Positions 9,675 to 18,955 are shown, numbered from the stretch's first letter. The stretch is DNA of 64,000 nt from Streptomyces klenkii (GCF_003626645.1 NZ_RBAM01000011.1:62001-126000); one strand, 5' to 3'. The notes: generated by a model not told the origin, from the sequence alone. Numbers and translations: made by a program.

Positions 9675-10346
9675 GTGGCGATCCGCGTCCTACTGGTCGA
9701 CGACCAGCCGCTGCTGCGCACCGGCTTCCGGATGATTCTCGAAGCGGAACAGGACCTCGCGGTGGTGGGCGAGGCGGGGGACGGTCTGCAGGCGCTGGAT
9801 CAGGTGCGGGCCTTGCAGCCCGATGTGGTCCTGATGGACATCCGGATGCCCCGGATGGACGGCGTCGAGGCGACGCGCCAGATCACCGGCCCGGACCGGA
9901 ACGGCCCGGCGAAGGTGCTGGTGCTGACCACCTTCGACCTCGACGAGTACGTGGTGGAGGCGCTGCGCGCGGGTGCGAGCGGCTTCCTGCTGAAGGACGC
10001 GCCGGCCAATGAGCTGGTGCAGGCGATCCGGGTGGTGGCGGGCGGCGAGGCGATGCTGGCGCCGAGCATCACGCGCCGGCTGCTGGACAAGTACGCGGGC
10101 CACCTGCCGTCGGGCGAGGAGCCGCTGCCGGACACGCTGCACACGCTGACGGACCGCGAGGTCGAGGTGCTGAAGCTGGTGGCGCGCGGCCTGTCGAACG
10201 CGGAGATCGCGGCGGACCTGTTCGTCAGCGAGACCACGGTGAAGACGCACGTGGGGCACGTCCTGACGAAGCTCGGGCTGCGGGACCGCGTGCAGGCGGC
10301 GGTCTACGCGTACGAGAGCGGTCTGGTGCGGCCGGGCGCGCAGTAG
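9675..10346 (+). CDS. NarL/FixJ-family response regulator, orphan
   Basis: A 223-residue two-component regulator. The receiver domain has the acidic pair Asp9-Asp10, phospho-acceptor Asp55 in VVLMDIRMP, the switch Thr in VLVLTTFD and Lys in LLKDAP. The C-terminal LuxR-type helix-turn-helix reads LTDREVEVLKLVARGL to KTHVGHVL. The GTG at 9675 has a good AAGGAG six bases upstream. No sensor kinase gene is near it, so the cognate partner must be elsewhere or the regulator works without one. It probably shares a transcript with the RecB-like gene and ends at the hairpin 10376-10407. Confidence 0.95.
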   Translation: MAIRVLLVDDQPLLRTGFRMILEAEQDLAVVGEAGDGLQALDQVRALQPDVVLMDIRMPRMDGVEATRQITGPDRNGPAKVLVLTTFDLDEYVVEALRAGASGFLLKDAPANELVQAIRVVAGGEAMLAPSITRRLLDKYAGHLPSGEEPLPDTLHTLTDREVEVLKLVARGLSNAEIAADLFVSETTVKTHVGHVLTKLGLRDRVQAAVYAYESGLVRPGAQ

Positions 10347-10375
10347 CCGACCGCCCTCACGGCGAAAAAAGCACG

Positions 10376-10407
10376 GTGCCCTCCCCCGGATGTCCGGGGG
10401 AGGGCAC
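10376..10407. terminator. Bidirectional terminator hairpin
   Basis: The arms GTGCCCTCCCCCGGA and its complement TCCGGGGGAGGGCAC pair around a very short loop, with six A residues just before on the plus strand giving a U-run to minus-strand transcripts. It sits between the convergent response regulator and peptide-binding lipoprotein genes and can serve both. Confidence 0.85.
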
Positions 10408-10425
10408 GTTCGCGTGGTGGGCCGG

Positions 10426-12015
10426 TCAGCCCTTGGCGCTCTTGCTGATCTCCCAGAAACGGAAGACGGTCGAGGCGTCGAGGGTCCACTGGAGGCCGGA
10501 GATGCGCTCGCTGGCGACCGCGTACTGCTTGCCCTGCCACAGCGGCAGGAGCGGCACGTCCTGGGCGACGGTGTTCTGCACCTTGGCGTAGTCGCCGACG
10601 GTGGAGGGCCGGCTGCCGTTGGCGGCGGTGGCCAGGATGCGGCTGGTGATCTCCTTGGACTCGTAGTTGTTGGAGACCACGTTGTCCTCGCCGAAGAAGG
10701 GCGCGGTGAAGTTGTCGGGGTCCGGGTAGTCAGGGACCCAGCCCTTCACGTAGACGCCGTACTTGCCGGCGGAGATGCCCTGCTCGTACTCCTCCAGCGG
10801 GACGGACTTCACGTCCGCCTCGAAGAGGCCGCTCTTGTTGAGCTGCCGGGCGATCTCCTGGAACTCCGGGACGGTGCCGGGGCCGTAGCGGACCGGGGTG
10901 GCCCACAGGGTCAGCTTGACCTTGTCCTTGATGCCGGCGGAGTTCAGGGCGGCGGAGGCCTTCTCAGGCTGGGGCCGGTCACCGTAGGTGTCGTAGAACG
11001 AGGTCTTGTGACCGGTGATGCCGCTGGGGACGATCGAGTACAGCGGCTCGGCGGTGCGCTTGTAGACGTCGCGGACGAGGGCGCTGCGGTCGATCAGGTA
11101 GGCGATGGCCTTGCGGACGCCGACCTTGCCGACCACCGGGTCCTTGGTGTTGAACACCAGGTGCTGGACTTCGGCGCTGGTGCCCTCGACGACCTTGAGG
11201 TTGTGCTTGCCGGCCGCGGCGTCGAGGTCGGCGATGTCCTTCATGGCCAGACCACGGTAGGCGAGGTCGATGTCGCCCTTCTGGACGGCGTCCTTCAGCT
11301 CGGCCTGCTCACCGTGGAAGAACTTCATGGTGAGGCCGCTGTTCTGGAGGACCGCACCGCCCTTGTAGTTCTTGTTGACGGAGAACTTGGCCTGCTTCTC
11401 GTCGTACGAGTCCAGCTTGTAGACGCCGGAGCCGACCGCCTTGCCGTCGGTGCGGAGCTTGTCCAGGGGGTATTCCTGGTGGTCCACGATCGAGCCGGCG
11501 CCGGAGGCGATCTTCTGCGGGAAGGTGGCGTCGGAGCGCTTGAGCTCGAAGACGACGTTCAGCTTGTCCGGCGTCCTGATGTTCTTGATCGAGGACAGCA
11601 GGGCCGTGGCGGGACCCTTCTTGTCGTTGATCTTCAGGGTGCGGTTGAAGGAGTGGGCGACGTCCTCGGAGGTGAGGTCGTGGCCGTTGCTGAACTTGAG
11701 CCCCTCCTTGAGGGTGCACTGGTAGACGGTGCTGCTCTCGTCCTTGAAGCTGCACTTGTCGGCAGCGTCCGGCTGAGGGATGGTGCTCCCCTTGGGGAAG
11801 CTCATCAGCGACTGGAAGACGTTGTTGAAGACCACCCACGAGCCCGGGTCGTAGCCGGATGCCGGGTCGGTGGAGACGACCTCGTCGGACATCCCCATGA
11901 CCACCGACTGCCCGGTGCCGCCCGCGTTGCCGTCTTCCGAACCGCACCCGGTGAGCAGGGCGGCGGCGAGCCCCGCACCGAGCGGGGCGGCAAGCCACTG
12001 GTCACGTTTCCTCAC
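10426..12015 (-). CDS. ABC transporter substrate-binding lipoprotein, peptide family (copy 1)
   Basis: An extracytoplasmic solute receptor of the DppA/OppA family that would deliver peptides or similar solutes to an ABC permease. The start GTG at 12015 gives a short basic n-region, a hydrophobic stretch and the lipobox LLTGC; GTG at 12030 is also possible. About 529 residues is normal for the family. FSNGHDLTSEDVAHSF and GWVPDYPDPDNF are family signatures. The next gene encodes a clear paralogue. No permease or ATPase genes are adjacent, so the receptor must use components encoded elsewhere. Confidence 0.9.
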   Translation of the reverse strand: MRKRDQWLAAPLGAGLAAALLTGCGSEDGNAGGTGQSVVMGMSDEVVSTDPASGYDPGSWVVFNNVFQSLMSFPKGSTIPQPDAADKCSFKDESSTVYQCTLKEGLKFSNGHDLTSEDVAHSFNRTLKINDKKGPATALLSSIKNIRTPDKLNVVFELKRSDATFPQKIASGAGSIVDHQEYPLDKLRTDGKAVGSGVYKLDSYDEKQAKFSVNKNYKGGAVLQNSGLTMKFFHGEQAELKDAVQKGDIDLAYRGLAMKDIADLDAAAGKHNLKVVEGTSAEVQHLVFNTKDPVVGKVGVRKAIAYLIDRSALVRDVYKRTAEPLYSIVPSGITGHKTSFYDTYGDRPQPEKASAALNSAGIKDKVKLTLWATPVRYGPGTVPEFQEIARQLNKSGLFEADVKSVPLEEYEQGISAGKYGVYVKGWVPDYPDPDNFTAPFFGEDNVVSNNYESKEITSRILATAANGSRPSTVGDYAKVQNTVAQDVPLLPLWQGKQYAVASERISGLQWTLDASTVFRFWEISKSAKG

Positions 12016-12102
12016 GTGCACGTTCCTCACAGTTTCCTTGTTCGTCTCTGAACAAATCGCGAACACGTCGCCGGCGGCGCCGGGGCGACGGGGTCGGTGG
12101 CC

Positions 12103-13701
12103 TCAGACGCCGCGGGCGAGTTCCCACGGCTGCATCTCCGAGGCGGAGTTGAGCGCCCACTCGGCACCGGTCACGTTCTCCCGGGCCGCCACGTACTGCT
12201 TGCCCTGCCACAGCGGCAGCACCGGCACCTCGTCGGCGACGATGTCCTGAGCCTGCTGGAAGTACTTGGCCGCCGCCTCGCGCTGCGCGGCCTCGCGGGA
12301 GTCGGGGATCAGCTCGTTGCTGATCTTGTTGTTCCGGTACGGCGAGCGGAGGAAGTTGTCCTTGCCGACGAAGGGGGCGACGAAGTTGTCGGGGTCCGGG
12401 AAGTCGGGGAACCAGCCCATGCCGTAGACGGCGTACTTGCCGGCGGCGGCCTCCGGGCGGAAGTCGGACCACTCCTTGCCCTGGAGCTTGACGCTGAACA
12501 GCCCGCTGTCGTTCAGCTGCTTCTGGAGGGTCTTGAAGGACTTCTCCGTGGCCTCACCGTAGTGGTCGGTGGTGTAGGTGAGGGTGAGCGGCACGGGCGT
12601 GCTGACGTTGCCGGCGCGCAGGATGCCGCGGGCCTTCTCCGCGCTGGGGTCGCCGTACTTGTTGGAGAACGAGTTCTGGTGACCGGTGATGCCCATGGGC
12701 ACCAGCGAGTACAGCGGGTCGTTGGTGCGGTCGTAGGAGTCGCGGGCCAGCGCCGGGCGGTCGACGACCTGGGCCATGGCCTGGCGGACGGCCTTGTTCT
12801 TCACCGCCGGGTCGTCGGTGTTGAAGGCGAGGTAGCTGATCTCCTGGCCGGGGGCCTCGAGCAGCTTGACGTCCTTGCTCGCCTCCCCGCGCAGGCGGCT
12901 GACCTGGTCCGGGGACAGGGTGCGGTTCATGATGTCGATGTCGCCCGACTTCAGGGCCTTCTCCATCGACCGCGCGTCGTCGTAGAAGCGCATCTCGACC
13001 TTGTCGTTCTGCGATTCGACGGCGCCCTGGTAGCTCTTGTTGCGGTTGAGGACGGCCTTGACGACGCGGCCGTCCTTCTCCTCGGTCTGGAGCGTGTACG
13101 GGCCGGAGCCGACGACCTTGAAGCCGTTGTCGAGCTTGTTCTTGTCGTAGGACTCGGAGTCGACGATGGCGGCGGCCGGAGTGGCGATCTTCTGCGGGAA
13201 GGTCGCGTCGGGCGTCTTCAGCTGGAAGACGACCTCCAGCTCGCCCGGCGTCTCCACCCGGTCGATGTTGCTGAGCAGCGAGACCGGGCCGTTCTCGAAG
13301 TTGATGGCGCGGGCGCGGTCGATGGAGAACTTGACGTCCTCGGAGGTGAGCGCGTGCCCGTTGGAGAACTTCAGGCCGCTGCGCAGGGTGCAGCGGAACT
13401 GCTCGTTCTTGCGGTCGCTCCAGGAGCACTTGGAGGCGGCGTCGGCGACAGGGCTGGTGCCGGAGCGGGGCAGCCGCAGCAGGGTCTGGAACGTGCTGTG
13501 GAGGACGTTCCAGGCGCCGATGTCGTACGCGGCGGCCGGGTCGAACGGCGCGGGGGCGTCCGTCGTCTCCTCGAACCGGTCGGTGGTGCCGATGACGATG
13601 GCGCCGCCGCCCTTGCCGGCTCCGCCGCTCCCGCCACAGGCGACGAGCACGGGGGCCAGCAGGGCTGCCACGGTCGGCAGCACCAACGTCTTGCGGTTCA
13701 T
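12103..13701 (-). CDS. ABC transporter substrate-binding lipoprotein, peptide family (copy 2)
   Basis: A second DppA/OppA-type lipoprotein of 532 residues, upstream of and paralogous to copy 1. The signal peptide MNRKTLVLPTVAALLAPVLVAC ends in the lipobox LVAC. Shared segments include FSNGHALTSEDVKFS, DATFPQKIA, GWFPDFPDPDNF and VPVLPLWQGKQY, so the two arose by tandem duplication, but they differ along their whole length and probably bind different ligands. The gene is first in the minus-strand pair; a 15-bp palindrome lies 144 bases upstream of its start. Confidence 0.9.
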   Translation of the reverse strand: MNRKTLVLPTVAALLAPVLVACGGSGGAGKGGGAIVIGTTDRFEETTDAPAPFDPAAAYDIGAWNVLHSTFQTLLRLPRSGTSPVADAASKCSWSDRKNEQFRCTLRSGLKFSNGHALTSEDVKFSIDRARAINFENGPVSLLSNIDRVETPGELEVVFQLKTPDATFPQKIATPAAAIVDSESYDKNKLDNGFKVVGSGPYTLQTEEKDGRVVKAVLNRNKSYQGAVESQNDKVEMRFYDDARSMEKALKSGDIDIMNRTLSPDQVSRLRGEASKDVKLLEAPGQEISYLAFNTDDPAVKNKAVRQAMAQVVDRPALARDSYDRTNDPLYSLVPMGITGHQNSFSNKYGDPSAEKARGILRAGNVSTPVPLTLTYTTDHYGEATEKSFKTLQKQLNDSGLFSVKLQGKEWSDFRPEAAAGKYAVYGMGWFPDFPDPDNFVAPFVGKDNFLRSPYRNNKISNELIPDSREAAQREAAAKYFQQAQDIVADEVPVLPLWQGKQYVAARENVTGAEWALNSASEMQPWELARGV

Positions 13702-14113
13702 TGTGCGGGGTTCTCCCTGTGGTGCGATCGGTTCCCGGGACCCTACCGACGACCGGTGCGCGGGCCACGGGCAAGCCGTGAAGTTCTCGCGAAAAGATTA
13801 GTGCCGGGGGCCGGTGGCGCTGGAACACGGAGAAGTTGACGCGATATCACGCGGTGATAACAAGGGCGGCGCTCCGCGATATCCGGGCGCCGGAACGATT
13901 CGCGCACTCGATCATTAATCGGGACACAAGGGTGCGCTTCAACCCGGGTGAGGGCGCCGTCGAGTGATCGTCCCCGCACGCTCCGCCGCCATGGGCGGTG
14001 ACGAAGGTCACTCGGGCGGCTTCCGTGCGGCCGCGGGAATTAAGTCACCGCATTCGTCACGGAAAACACTCGTTCCGGCGCCCAGAGTTCCTTGAACTTT
14101 CCCCGTGGCACGC
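13702..14113. other. Intergenic region upstream of the lipoprotein pair
   Basis: These 412 bases contain no convincing gene. They are less GC-rich than their surroundings, with AT-rich patches near 13840-13865 and 13905-13925, as expected for a promoter region of the minus-strand lipoprotein pair and the 3' end of the HAD phosphatase gene. The only clear structure is the palindrome at 13845-13859. Confidence 0.6.
13845..13859. promoter_or_regulatory. 15-bp palindrome, candidate operator
   Basis: TATCACGCGGTGATA is a perfect inverted repeat of six-base arms around GCG. It lies in an AT-rich patch 144 bases upstream of the second lipoprotein gene. No regulator gene is adjacent, so the binding protein is unknown. 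Confidence 0.4.
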
Positions 14114-14827
14114 TCAGTGCACGGGCCGGTGCATTCCCGTGATCAGGCCGCGGAGAAAACCGAGATCCACTTCTTCGAGAGAGCCGACGACGGTCCGCCC
14201 GGCGGCGGGCGGGATGGGCGCCACCGACGGGACCGCGACCACCCGGCAGCCGGCCGCCTCCGCGGCCGTCACCCCGGTGAGGGTGTCCTCCACGACCGCG
14301 CACCGGCCGGGCTCCGCCCCGAGCCGGGCGGCCGCCAGCAGATACGGGTCGGGGTGCGGCTTGGTGCGCTCGATCTCGTCGCCCGCGACGGTCAGCGCGA
14401 AGTTCTCCGGGCCCAGGGACAGCAGCACGCGGTCGATGATCTCGCGGTGCGAGGCCGAGACCAGGGCGGTGGGGATCTTGTGGGCGGCGAGCTCGGCGAG
14501 CAGCCGCCGGGCGCCCGGCATCAGCGGCACCCCGCGCCCGATCATCTCGGAGAAGCGCGTGTTGAGCAGGACGGTGAGCTCCGTCAGGGCGATCTTCGCG
14601 CCCGTGGCCTGAATGAGGAAGGAGGCGCTGCGCGCCATCGGGCCGCCGACGACGACCTCGCGGTACTCCTCCAGCAGCTGGTGGCCCAGCTCGGCGAAGA
14701 CGGCGACCTCCACTTCCCACCAGAAGCCCTCGGTGTCGACGAGGGTGCCGTCCATGTCGAGCAGGACCGCCTGCAGGGCTCCGCCCGCGGCCGTGCGGGG
14801 CGGGGCAACGGGGATGCTGCTGGTCAT
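14114..14827 (-). CDS. HAD-superfamily phosphatase (beta-phosphoglucomutase-like)
   Basis: A 237-residue cytoplasmic HAD hydrolase. Motif I is LLDMDGTLVDTE with the nucleophile and acid aspartates. Motif II is the serine in ALVSASHRE. Motif III is the lysine in RTKPHPDPY, and motif IV is VVEDTLTG. A helical cap between motifs I and II places it in subfamily IA, with beta-phosphoglucomutases and sugar-phosphate phosphatases. The ATG at 14827 has AGGAGGTG upstream, better than the open extension to 14902. The substrate cannot be told from sequence. Confidence 0.88.
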   Translation of the reverse strand: MTSSIPVAPPRTAAGGALQAVLLDMDGTLVDTEGFWWEVEVAVFAELGHQLLEEYREVVVGGPMARSASFLIQATGAKIALTELTVLLNTRFSEMIGRGVPLMPGARRLLAELAAHKIPTALVSASHREIIDRVLLSLGPENFALTVAGDEIERTKPHPDPYLLAAARLGAEPGRCAVVEDTLTGVTAAEAAGCRVVAVPSVAPIPPAAGRTVVGSLEEVDLGFLRGLITGMHRPVH

Positions 14828-14853
14828 CCGGGGCACACCTCCTGGGGGACGAG

Positions 14854-14899
14854 AAGGCCGGCTCGCGCGGCCCACGGCGGGGCTGTGCGAACCGGCCTT
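14854..14899 (-). terminator. Hairpin between the PAC2 and HAD phosphatase genes
   Basis: AAGGCCGG at 14854-14861 pairs with CCGGCCTT at 14892-14899, extended by TCGC/GCGA with one mismatch. It lies 135 bases past the PAC2 gene and 27 bases before the phosphatase start. It could end the PAC2 transcript or act in the phosphatase leader. Confidence 0.4.
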
Positions 14900-15033
14900 C
14901 ACCGGACCGACAAGTGTACGGCGGACGGTTGCGGACGTCTCTTCAATATCGGGGATTCGTCACATCGGGGACCCTCGAAACGGCCCCGCCACCGGGCGCG
15001 ACCCGGCCGCGCGGCCGCGCCCCGGCCGCTGCC

Positions 15034-16008
15034 TCAGGCCTCGTCCTCAGGGCTCTCGGACTCCTCCTCGGGCGCCGGCTGCTCGTCCTTCGGCGACCGC
15101 TGCGGGCGCGTGCGCCCGCTGGCGGTGTCGCGCAGGTACGAGCCGTCGCCGGACTGAGGGTCGCGGCGGCGCAGATAGCGCTCGAACTCGCGTGCGATGG
15201 CCTCTCCGGACGCCTCCGGCAGGTCGGCCGTATCGCGCGCCTCCTCCAGGGACTGCACGTACTCGGCGACCTCGCTGTCCTCGGCCGCCAGCTGGTCGAC
15301 GCCCAGCTGCCAGGCCCGCGCGTCCTCCGGCAGCTCGCCCAGCGGGATGCGCAGGTCGATCAGGTCCTCCAGGCGGTTCAGGAGCGCCAGGGTGGCCTTC
15401 GGGTTCGGCGGCTGCGAGACGTAGTGCGGGACGGCGGCCCACAGGCTCACCGCCGGGACGCCGGCGTGGGTGCAGGCCTCCTGGAGGATGCCGACGATCC
15501 CGGTCGGGCCCTCGTAACGGGACTCCTCCAGGTCCATGGTCCGCGCGAGGTCGGGGTCGGAGGTGACGCCGCTGACCGGGACGGGGCGGGTGTGCGGGGT
15601 GTCCCCGAGCAGCGAGCCCAGGACCACCACCAGCTCCACGCCGAGCTCGTGGGCGAAGCCCAGGATCTCGTTGCAGAACGAGCGCCAGCGCATGCTGGGC
15701 TCGATCCCGCGCACCAGCACGAGGTCGCGCGAGGCGCCCTTGCCGTCGCCGCCGCCGGTGCGCACGACGGACAGCCTGGTCGTCGGCCACGTGACCTTGC
15801 GGACCCCGCCGTCGAGCCAGACCGTGGGGCGGTTGACCTGGAAGTCGTAGTAGTCCTCCGCGTCGAGCGCGCCGAAGACCTCGCCCTTCCACTCCCGGTC
15901 CAGGTGCGCGACCGCGCTGGAGGCGGCGTCCCCCGCGTCGTTCCAGCCCTCGAAGGCACAGATCATGACCGGGTCGATCAGCTCGGGAACCCCCTCAAGC
16001 TCGATCAC
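15034..16008 (-). CDS. PAC2-family protein
   Basis: A 324-residue protein with the PAC2 fold of eukaryotic proteasome assembly chaperones and archaeal/actinobacterial relatives. The family region runs from LIDPVMICAFEGWNDAGDAA to about residue 270. The C-terminal 50 residues are acidic, Pro/Glu-rich and likely disordered. The GTG at 16008 follows AAGGAGG. The gene lies about 12 kb from the proteasome locus, but a direct role in proteasome assembly in bacteria is not established. The S. coelicolor ParA-interacting protein ParJ maps near the glycerol operon as I recall and may be this protein; that is memory, not sequence evidence. Confidence 0.85.
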   Translation of the reverse strand: MIELEGVPELIDPVMICAFEGWNDAGDAASSAVAHLDREWKGEVFGALDAEDYYDFQVNRPTVWLDGGVRKVTWPTTRLSVVRTGGGDGKGASRDLVLVRGIEPSMRWRSFCNEILGFAHELGVELVVVLGSLLGDTPHTRPVPVSGVTSDPDLARTMDLEESRYEGPTGIVGILQEACTHAGVPAVSLWAAVPHYVSQPPNPKATLALLNRLEDLIDLRIPLGELPEDARAWQLGVDQLAAEDSEVAEYVQSLEEARDTADLPEASGEAIAREFERYLRRRDPQSGDGSYLRDTASGRTRPQRSPKDEQPAPEEESESPEDEA

Positions 16009-16145
16009 CCAGCGCCTCCTTCCGACCGGGCCCCCTGCGGTGGCTCCGGTTGCTGTTCCCTGCGGATTCTTCTGCTGCTCTGTTGTGCGACCCCAAGACT
16101 ACGACTTCCCTGCTGCCCGGTCGCAGCCCCTGTACGGGCTCTTCC

Positions 16146-17210
16146 TCAGCCCCTTGCCCCCCAGCCGTTCCGGTAGGCACGCCAGTCGTCCTCGGTGGCG
16201 GCGAAGTCGACGTAGAGCGCGAGCCCGAAGTGCGCGCGGGTGCGGTCCTCCCGGGACAGTCCGAGCCGTGCGCCGCGGACGGCCGCCGCGGCCGTCTCGG
16301 CGTGACCGTGGTGGCCCAAGTCGTCCGTGTGGTAGAAGGGCAGGCCCATCAGCAGGTCGGTGCCGGTGGGCGTGACCTGGAGGGCGAGCTCCGTCTGCCG
16401 GGCGACGTAGCCGCCGTAGAGGCTCTCGACCGGCAGGGCCGTGTCGTACGACATGACCGCGATCTGGTCGGTGCGCCGGGCGACTTGGGCGAAGTAGCGC
16501 TGCGTCCACCACTTGGGGCTGCCGGCCAGCCGGGCCGCGGCGTGCATCGCGGGCACCGGGTCGATCTGCTGGGCGGCGACCGACAGCACTCCGCCGGCGT
16601 CCCGCACGGCCGGGTGCAGGGCGTCGAGCAGGGCGAGGAAGCCGCGGTCGCCGGTGCGGACGGGCTCGACGTCGAGGTGAACGCCCTCGAAGCCGGCCCG
16701 CATGACCTGCCGTGCGCTCTCGACGACCGCGGCACGGGCCCGCGCGTCGTCCAGGCGCAGGCCCCCCGGGCCCTCGCCCGGGCGCACCAGCTTGTCGCCC
16801 AGCCAGGCCTGGATGCGGATGCCGGGCAGTTCGCGGTGCAGGACGCCGATCATCCGGCGGGCGTCGGGGTAGGCGGTGGCGGGCAGGGTGCCGTCGTGCT
16901 CCAGCGGGCCCGCGTGGATGTACAGGTCGCGCATGCCGGTGCCGGCGAGGTTGCGCTTGAGGGCGGCGATGTCCGCGGGCCCGCGCCGGCCGTCGAGCCA
17001 CGCGTGGCCGAGCCAGACGGCGTCCCGGCCGCGGGTGACGGCGTCGGCGGCGGGCGTTCCGGCGTACGAGGCGCGCAGGGCGCTGCCCGCGGCGACGACG
17101 GGCACCAGCACCACCAGGACGAGGGCCAGCGCGACCCGTATCGCCGTCTTCCTGCCCGGGCGCCAGGCGCGCACCCTGGCCGCCAGGCTCCGGCCGGCCT
17201 GCTTCTCCAT
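16146..17210 (-). CDS. Membrane-anchored TIM-barrel protein, GH18-like
   Basis: A 354-residue protein with a basic N-terminus, one membrane segment (IRVALALVLVVLVPVVAAG) and an extracytoplasmic domain. That domain has features of a degenerate glycoside hydrolase family 18 barrel: strand-end motif GVHLDVEP with Asp and Glu where the GH18 DxE catalytic pair lies, then IAVMSYDT and DLLMGLPFY. The full DxxDxDxE signature is not present, so activity is uncertain. It is the gene after glpD, beyond a terminator hairpin, and may correspond to the unassigned end of the glycerol cluster. Confidence 0.6.
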   Translation of the reverse strand: MEKQAGRSLAARVRAWRPGRKTAIRVALALVLVVLVPVVAAGSALRASYAGTPAADAVTRGRDAVWLGHAWLDGRRGPADIAALKRNLAGTGMRDLYIHAGPLEHDGTLPATAYPDARRMIGVLHRELPGIRIQAWLGDKLVRPGEGPGGLRLDDARARAAVVESARQVMRAGFEGVHLDVEPVRTGDRGFLALLDALHPAVRDAGGVLSVAAQQIDPVPAMHAAARLAGSPKWWTQRYFAQVARRTDQIAVMSYDTALPVESLYGGYVARQTELALQVTPTGTDLLMGLPFYHTDDLGHHGHAETAAAAVRGARLGLSREDRTRAHFGLALYVDFAATEDDWRAYRNGWGARG

Positions 17211-17287
17211 CTCGTCCCCCTCGTTCTCCTGTTCTGTAGGGACGAGAAGAGGAGCAGGTCAGTTGCCCTGCGGCGGAAACGCGCACG

Positions 17288-17326
17288 CCCCGGGGGCGGG
17301 ACACGCGCGGTGTCCCACCCCCGGGG
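17288..17326 (-). terminator. Terminator hairpin after glpD
   Basis: CCCCGGGGG (17288-17296) and GGGACAC (17298-17304) pair with GTGTCCC (17310-17316) and CCCCCGGGG (17318-17326), with one mismatch and a five-base loop. It lies 20 bases beyond the glpD stop and would end the glycerol operon. Confidence 0.8.
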
Positions 17327-17345
17327 TGCGGCAGATGCCGGTGGA

Positions 17346-18953
17346 TCAGCCCTGGTCGGCCAGCATGTCCTTGACCCGGGCGCGGACGTTCTCGTCGTCC
17401 AGGCCGCGGATGGTCAGGGTCGTGCGGCGGCGCAGGACGTCGTCGACGGTCGCGGCCCACTCGTGGTCGCGGGCGTAGGCGACCTGGGCCCAGATCTCCG
17501 GGCCGTCGGGGTGGATGCGCTCGGCGAGCTCGGGGTTCTCGTTGGCCAGGCGCGCGATGTCGAAGGACAGCGAGCCGTAGTGGGTGGCGAGGTGGCGAGC
17601 GGTCAGCGGGTCCATGCGGGCGCCGGGCTCGCGGTCGACGAGCAGGCGGTGGGCGACCGCGTTGGGGTTCGCGACGCCGGGCAGCGGGGTGCGGCGCACG
17701 AGGCTGGAGATGGGCTCCATGTCCTCGGTCAGCGGGCTGCCGGGCACCTGGGCGAGCTTCTTCATGACCGTGCGGCCGATGTGGCGGTAGGTCGTCCACT
17801 TGCCGCCGGCGACGGAGAGCATGCCGCCCTTGCCCTCGGAGACGACCGTCTCGCGCTTGGCCTGGGCGACGTCGCCCGGACCGCCGGGCAGCACGCGCAG
17901 GCCGGCGAAGGCGTACGTCATGAGGTCGCGGTCGAGGTCCGCGTCCTGGATGGAGAACGCCGCCTCGTCGAGGATCTGCTGGATGTCCGCCTCGGTGGCG
18001 CGGACGTCCGCCGGGTCGCCCTCGTACTGGGTGTCGGTGGTGCCCAGCAGGAGCTGGTCCTCCCACGGCAGGGCGAAGGTGATGCGGTACTTGTCGATCG
18101 GGGTGGCCATGGCGGCCTTCCACGGCGACTTGCGCTTCATCACGATGTGCGCGCCCTTGGAGAGCCGGATCGACGGCGCGGCGCCCTTGTCTTCCAGCTT
18201 GCGCAGGTGGTCCACCCACGGGCCGGTGGCGTTGAGGACGACGCGCGCGTCGATGCCGAACTCGGTGCCGTCCATGCGGTCCTTGAGCTCGGCGCCGGTG
18301 ACCTTGCCGTGCGTGAAGCGCAGGCCGGTCACCTCGGCGTGGTTGAGCACCACGGCACCGGACTCGACGGCCGCACGGACCGTCATGACGGCAACGCGGG
18401 AGTCGTTCATCTGGTGGTCGTAGTAGACCGCGACGGCCTTCAGGTTGTCCGTGCGCAGACCGGGGTTGTCGGCCTTGGCCTTGGCCGGCGAGATCACCTT
18501 GCCGACGCCGTCGCCGAAGGCGGACAGCGCCGAGTAGGCGAAGACACCGGCGCCGAGCTTGGCCGCGCCGACCGGGCCGCCCTTGTACACGGGCAGGTAG
18601 AAGGTGAGCGGGTTGACCAGGTGCGGGGCCACGTCCTTGGCCAGCACCCGGCGCTCGTGGTGGTTCTCCGCGACCAGCTTGACCGCGCCGGTCTGCAGGT
18701 AGCGCAGACCGCCGTGGACGAGCTTGGAGGAGGCGGAGGAGGTGGCGCCGGCGAAGTCGCCGGCGTCCACCATCGCGACCCGCAGGCCGGACTGCGCGGC
18801 GTGCCAGGCCACCGAGGTGCCCAGGATGCCGCCACCGATCACCAGGAGGTCGTACGTCGCCTTGGACAGCCGTTCCCGGGTCTCGGCGCGGCCCGGGTTG
18901 GCGCCGGCAGCCGGGTGCGTTCCCAGGGTCGGAACGCTCTGCGGGGTTGTCAT
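17346..18953 (-). CDS. glpD: Glycerol-3-phosphate dehydrogenase, FAD-dependent
   Basis: A 535-residue membrane-associated flavoenzyme that oxidises sn-glycerol 3-phosphate to dihydroxyacetone phosphate and feeds electrons to menaquinone. The FAD dinucleotide-binding motif reads LLVIGGGILGTSVAW near residue 40, followed by ATSSASSKLVHGGLRYL, a strong GlpD signature. The C-terminal cap domain occupies about residues 400-530. Its start codon lies two bases after the glpK stop. In S. coelicolor the equivalent is gylB, third gene of the glycerol-inducible gyl operon. Confidence 0.96.
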   Translation of the reverse strand: MTTPQSVPTLGTHPAAGANPGRAETRERLSKATYDLLVIGGGILGTSVAWHAAQSGLRVAMVDAGDFAGATSSASSKLVHGGLRYLQTGAVKLVAENHHERRVLAKDVAPHLVNPLTFYLPVYKGGPVGAAKLGAGVFAYSALSAFGDGVGKVISPAKAKADNPGLRTDNLKAVAVYYDHQMNDSRVAVMTVRAAVESGAVVLNHAEVTGLRFTHGKVTGAELKDRMDGTEFGIDARVVLNATGPWVDHLRKLEDKGAAPSIRLSKGAHIVMKRKSPWKAAMATPIDKYRITFALPWEDQLLLGTTDTQYEGDPADVRATEADIQQILDEAAFSIQDADLDRDLMTYAFAGLRVLPGGPGDVAQAKRETVVSEGKGGMLSVAGGKWTTYRHIGRTVMKKLAQVPGSPLTEDMEPISSLVRRTPLPGVANPNAVAHRLLVDREPGARMDPLTARHLATHYGSLSFDIARLANENPELAERIHPDGPEIWAQVAYARDHEWAATVDDVLRRRTTLTIRGLDDENVRARVKDMLADQG

Positions 18954-18955
18954 GA

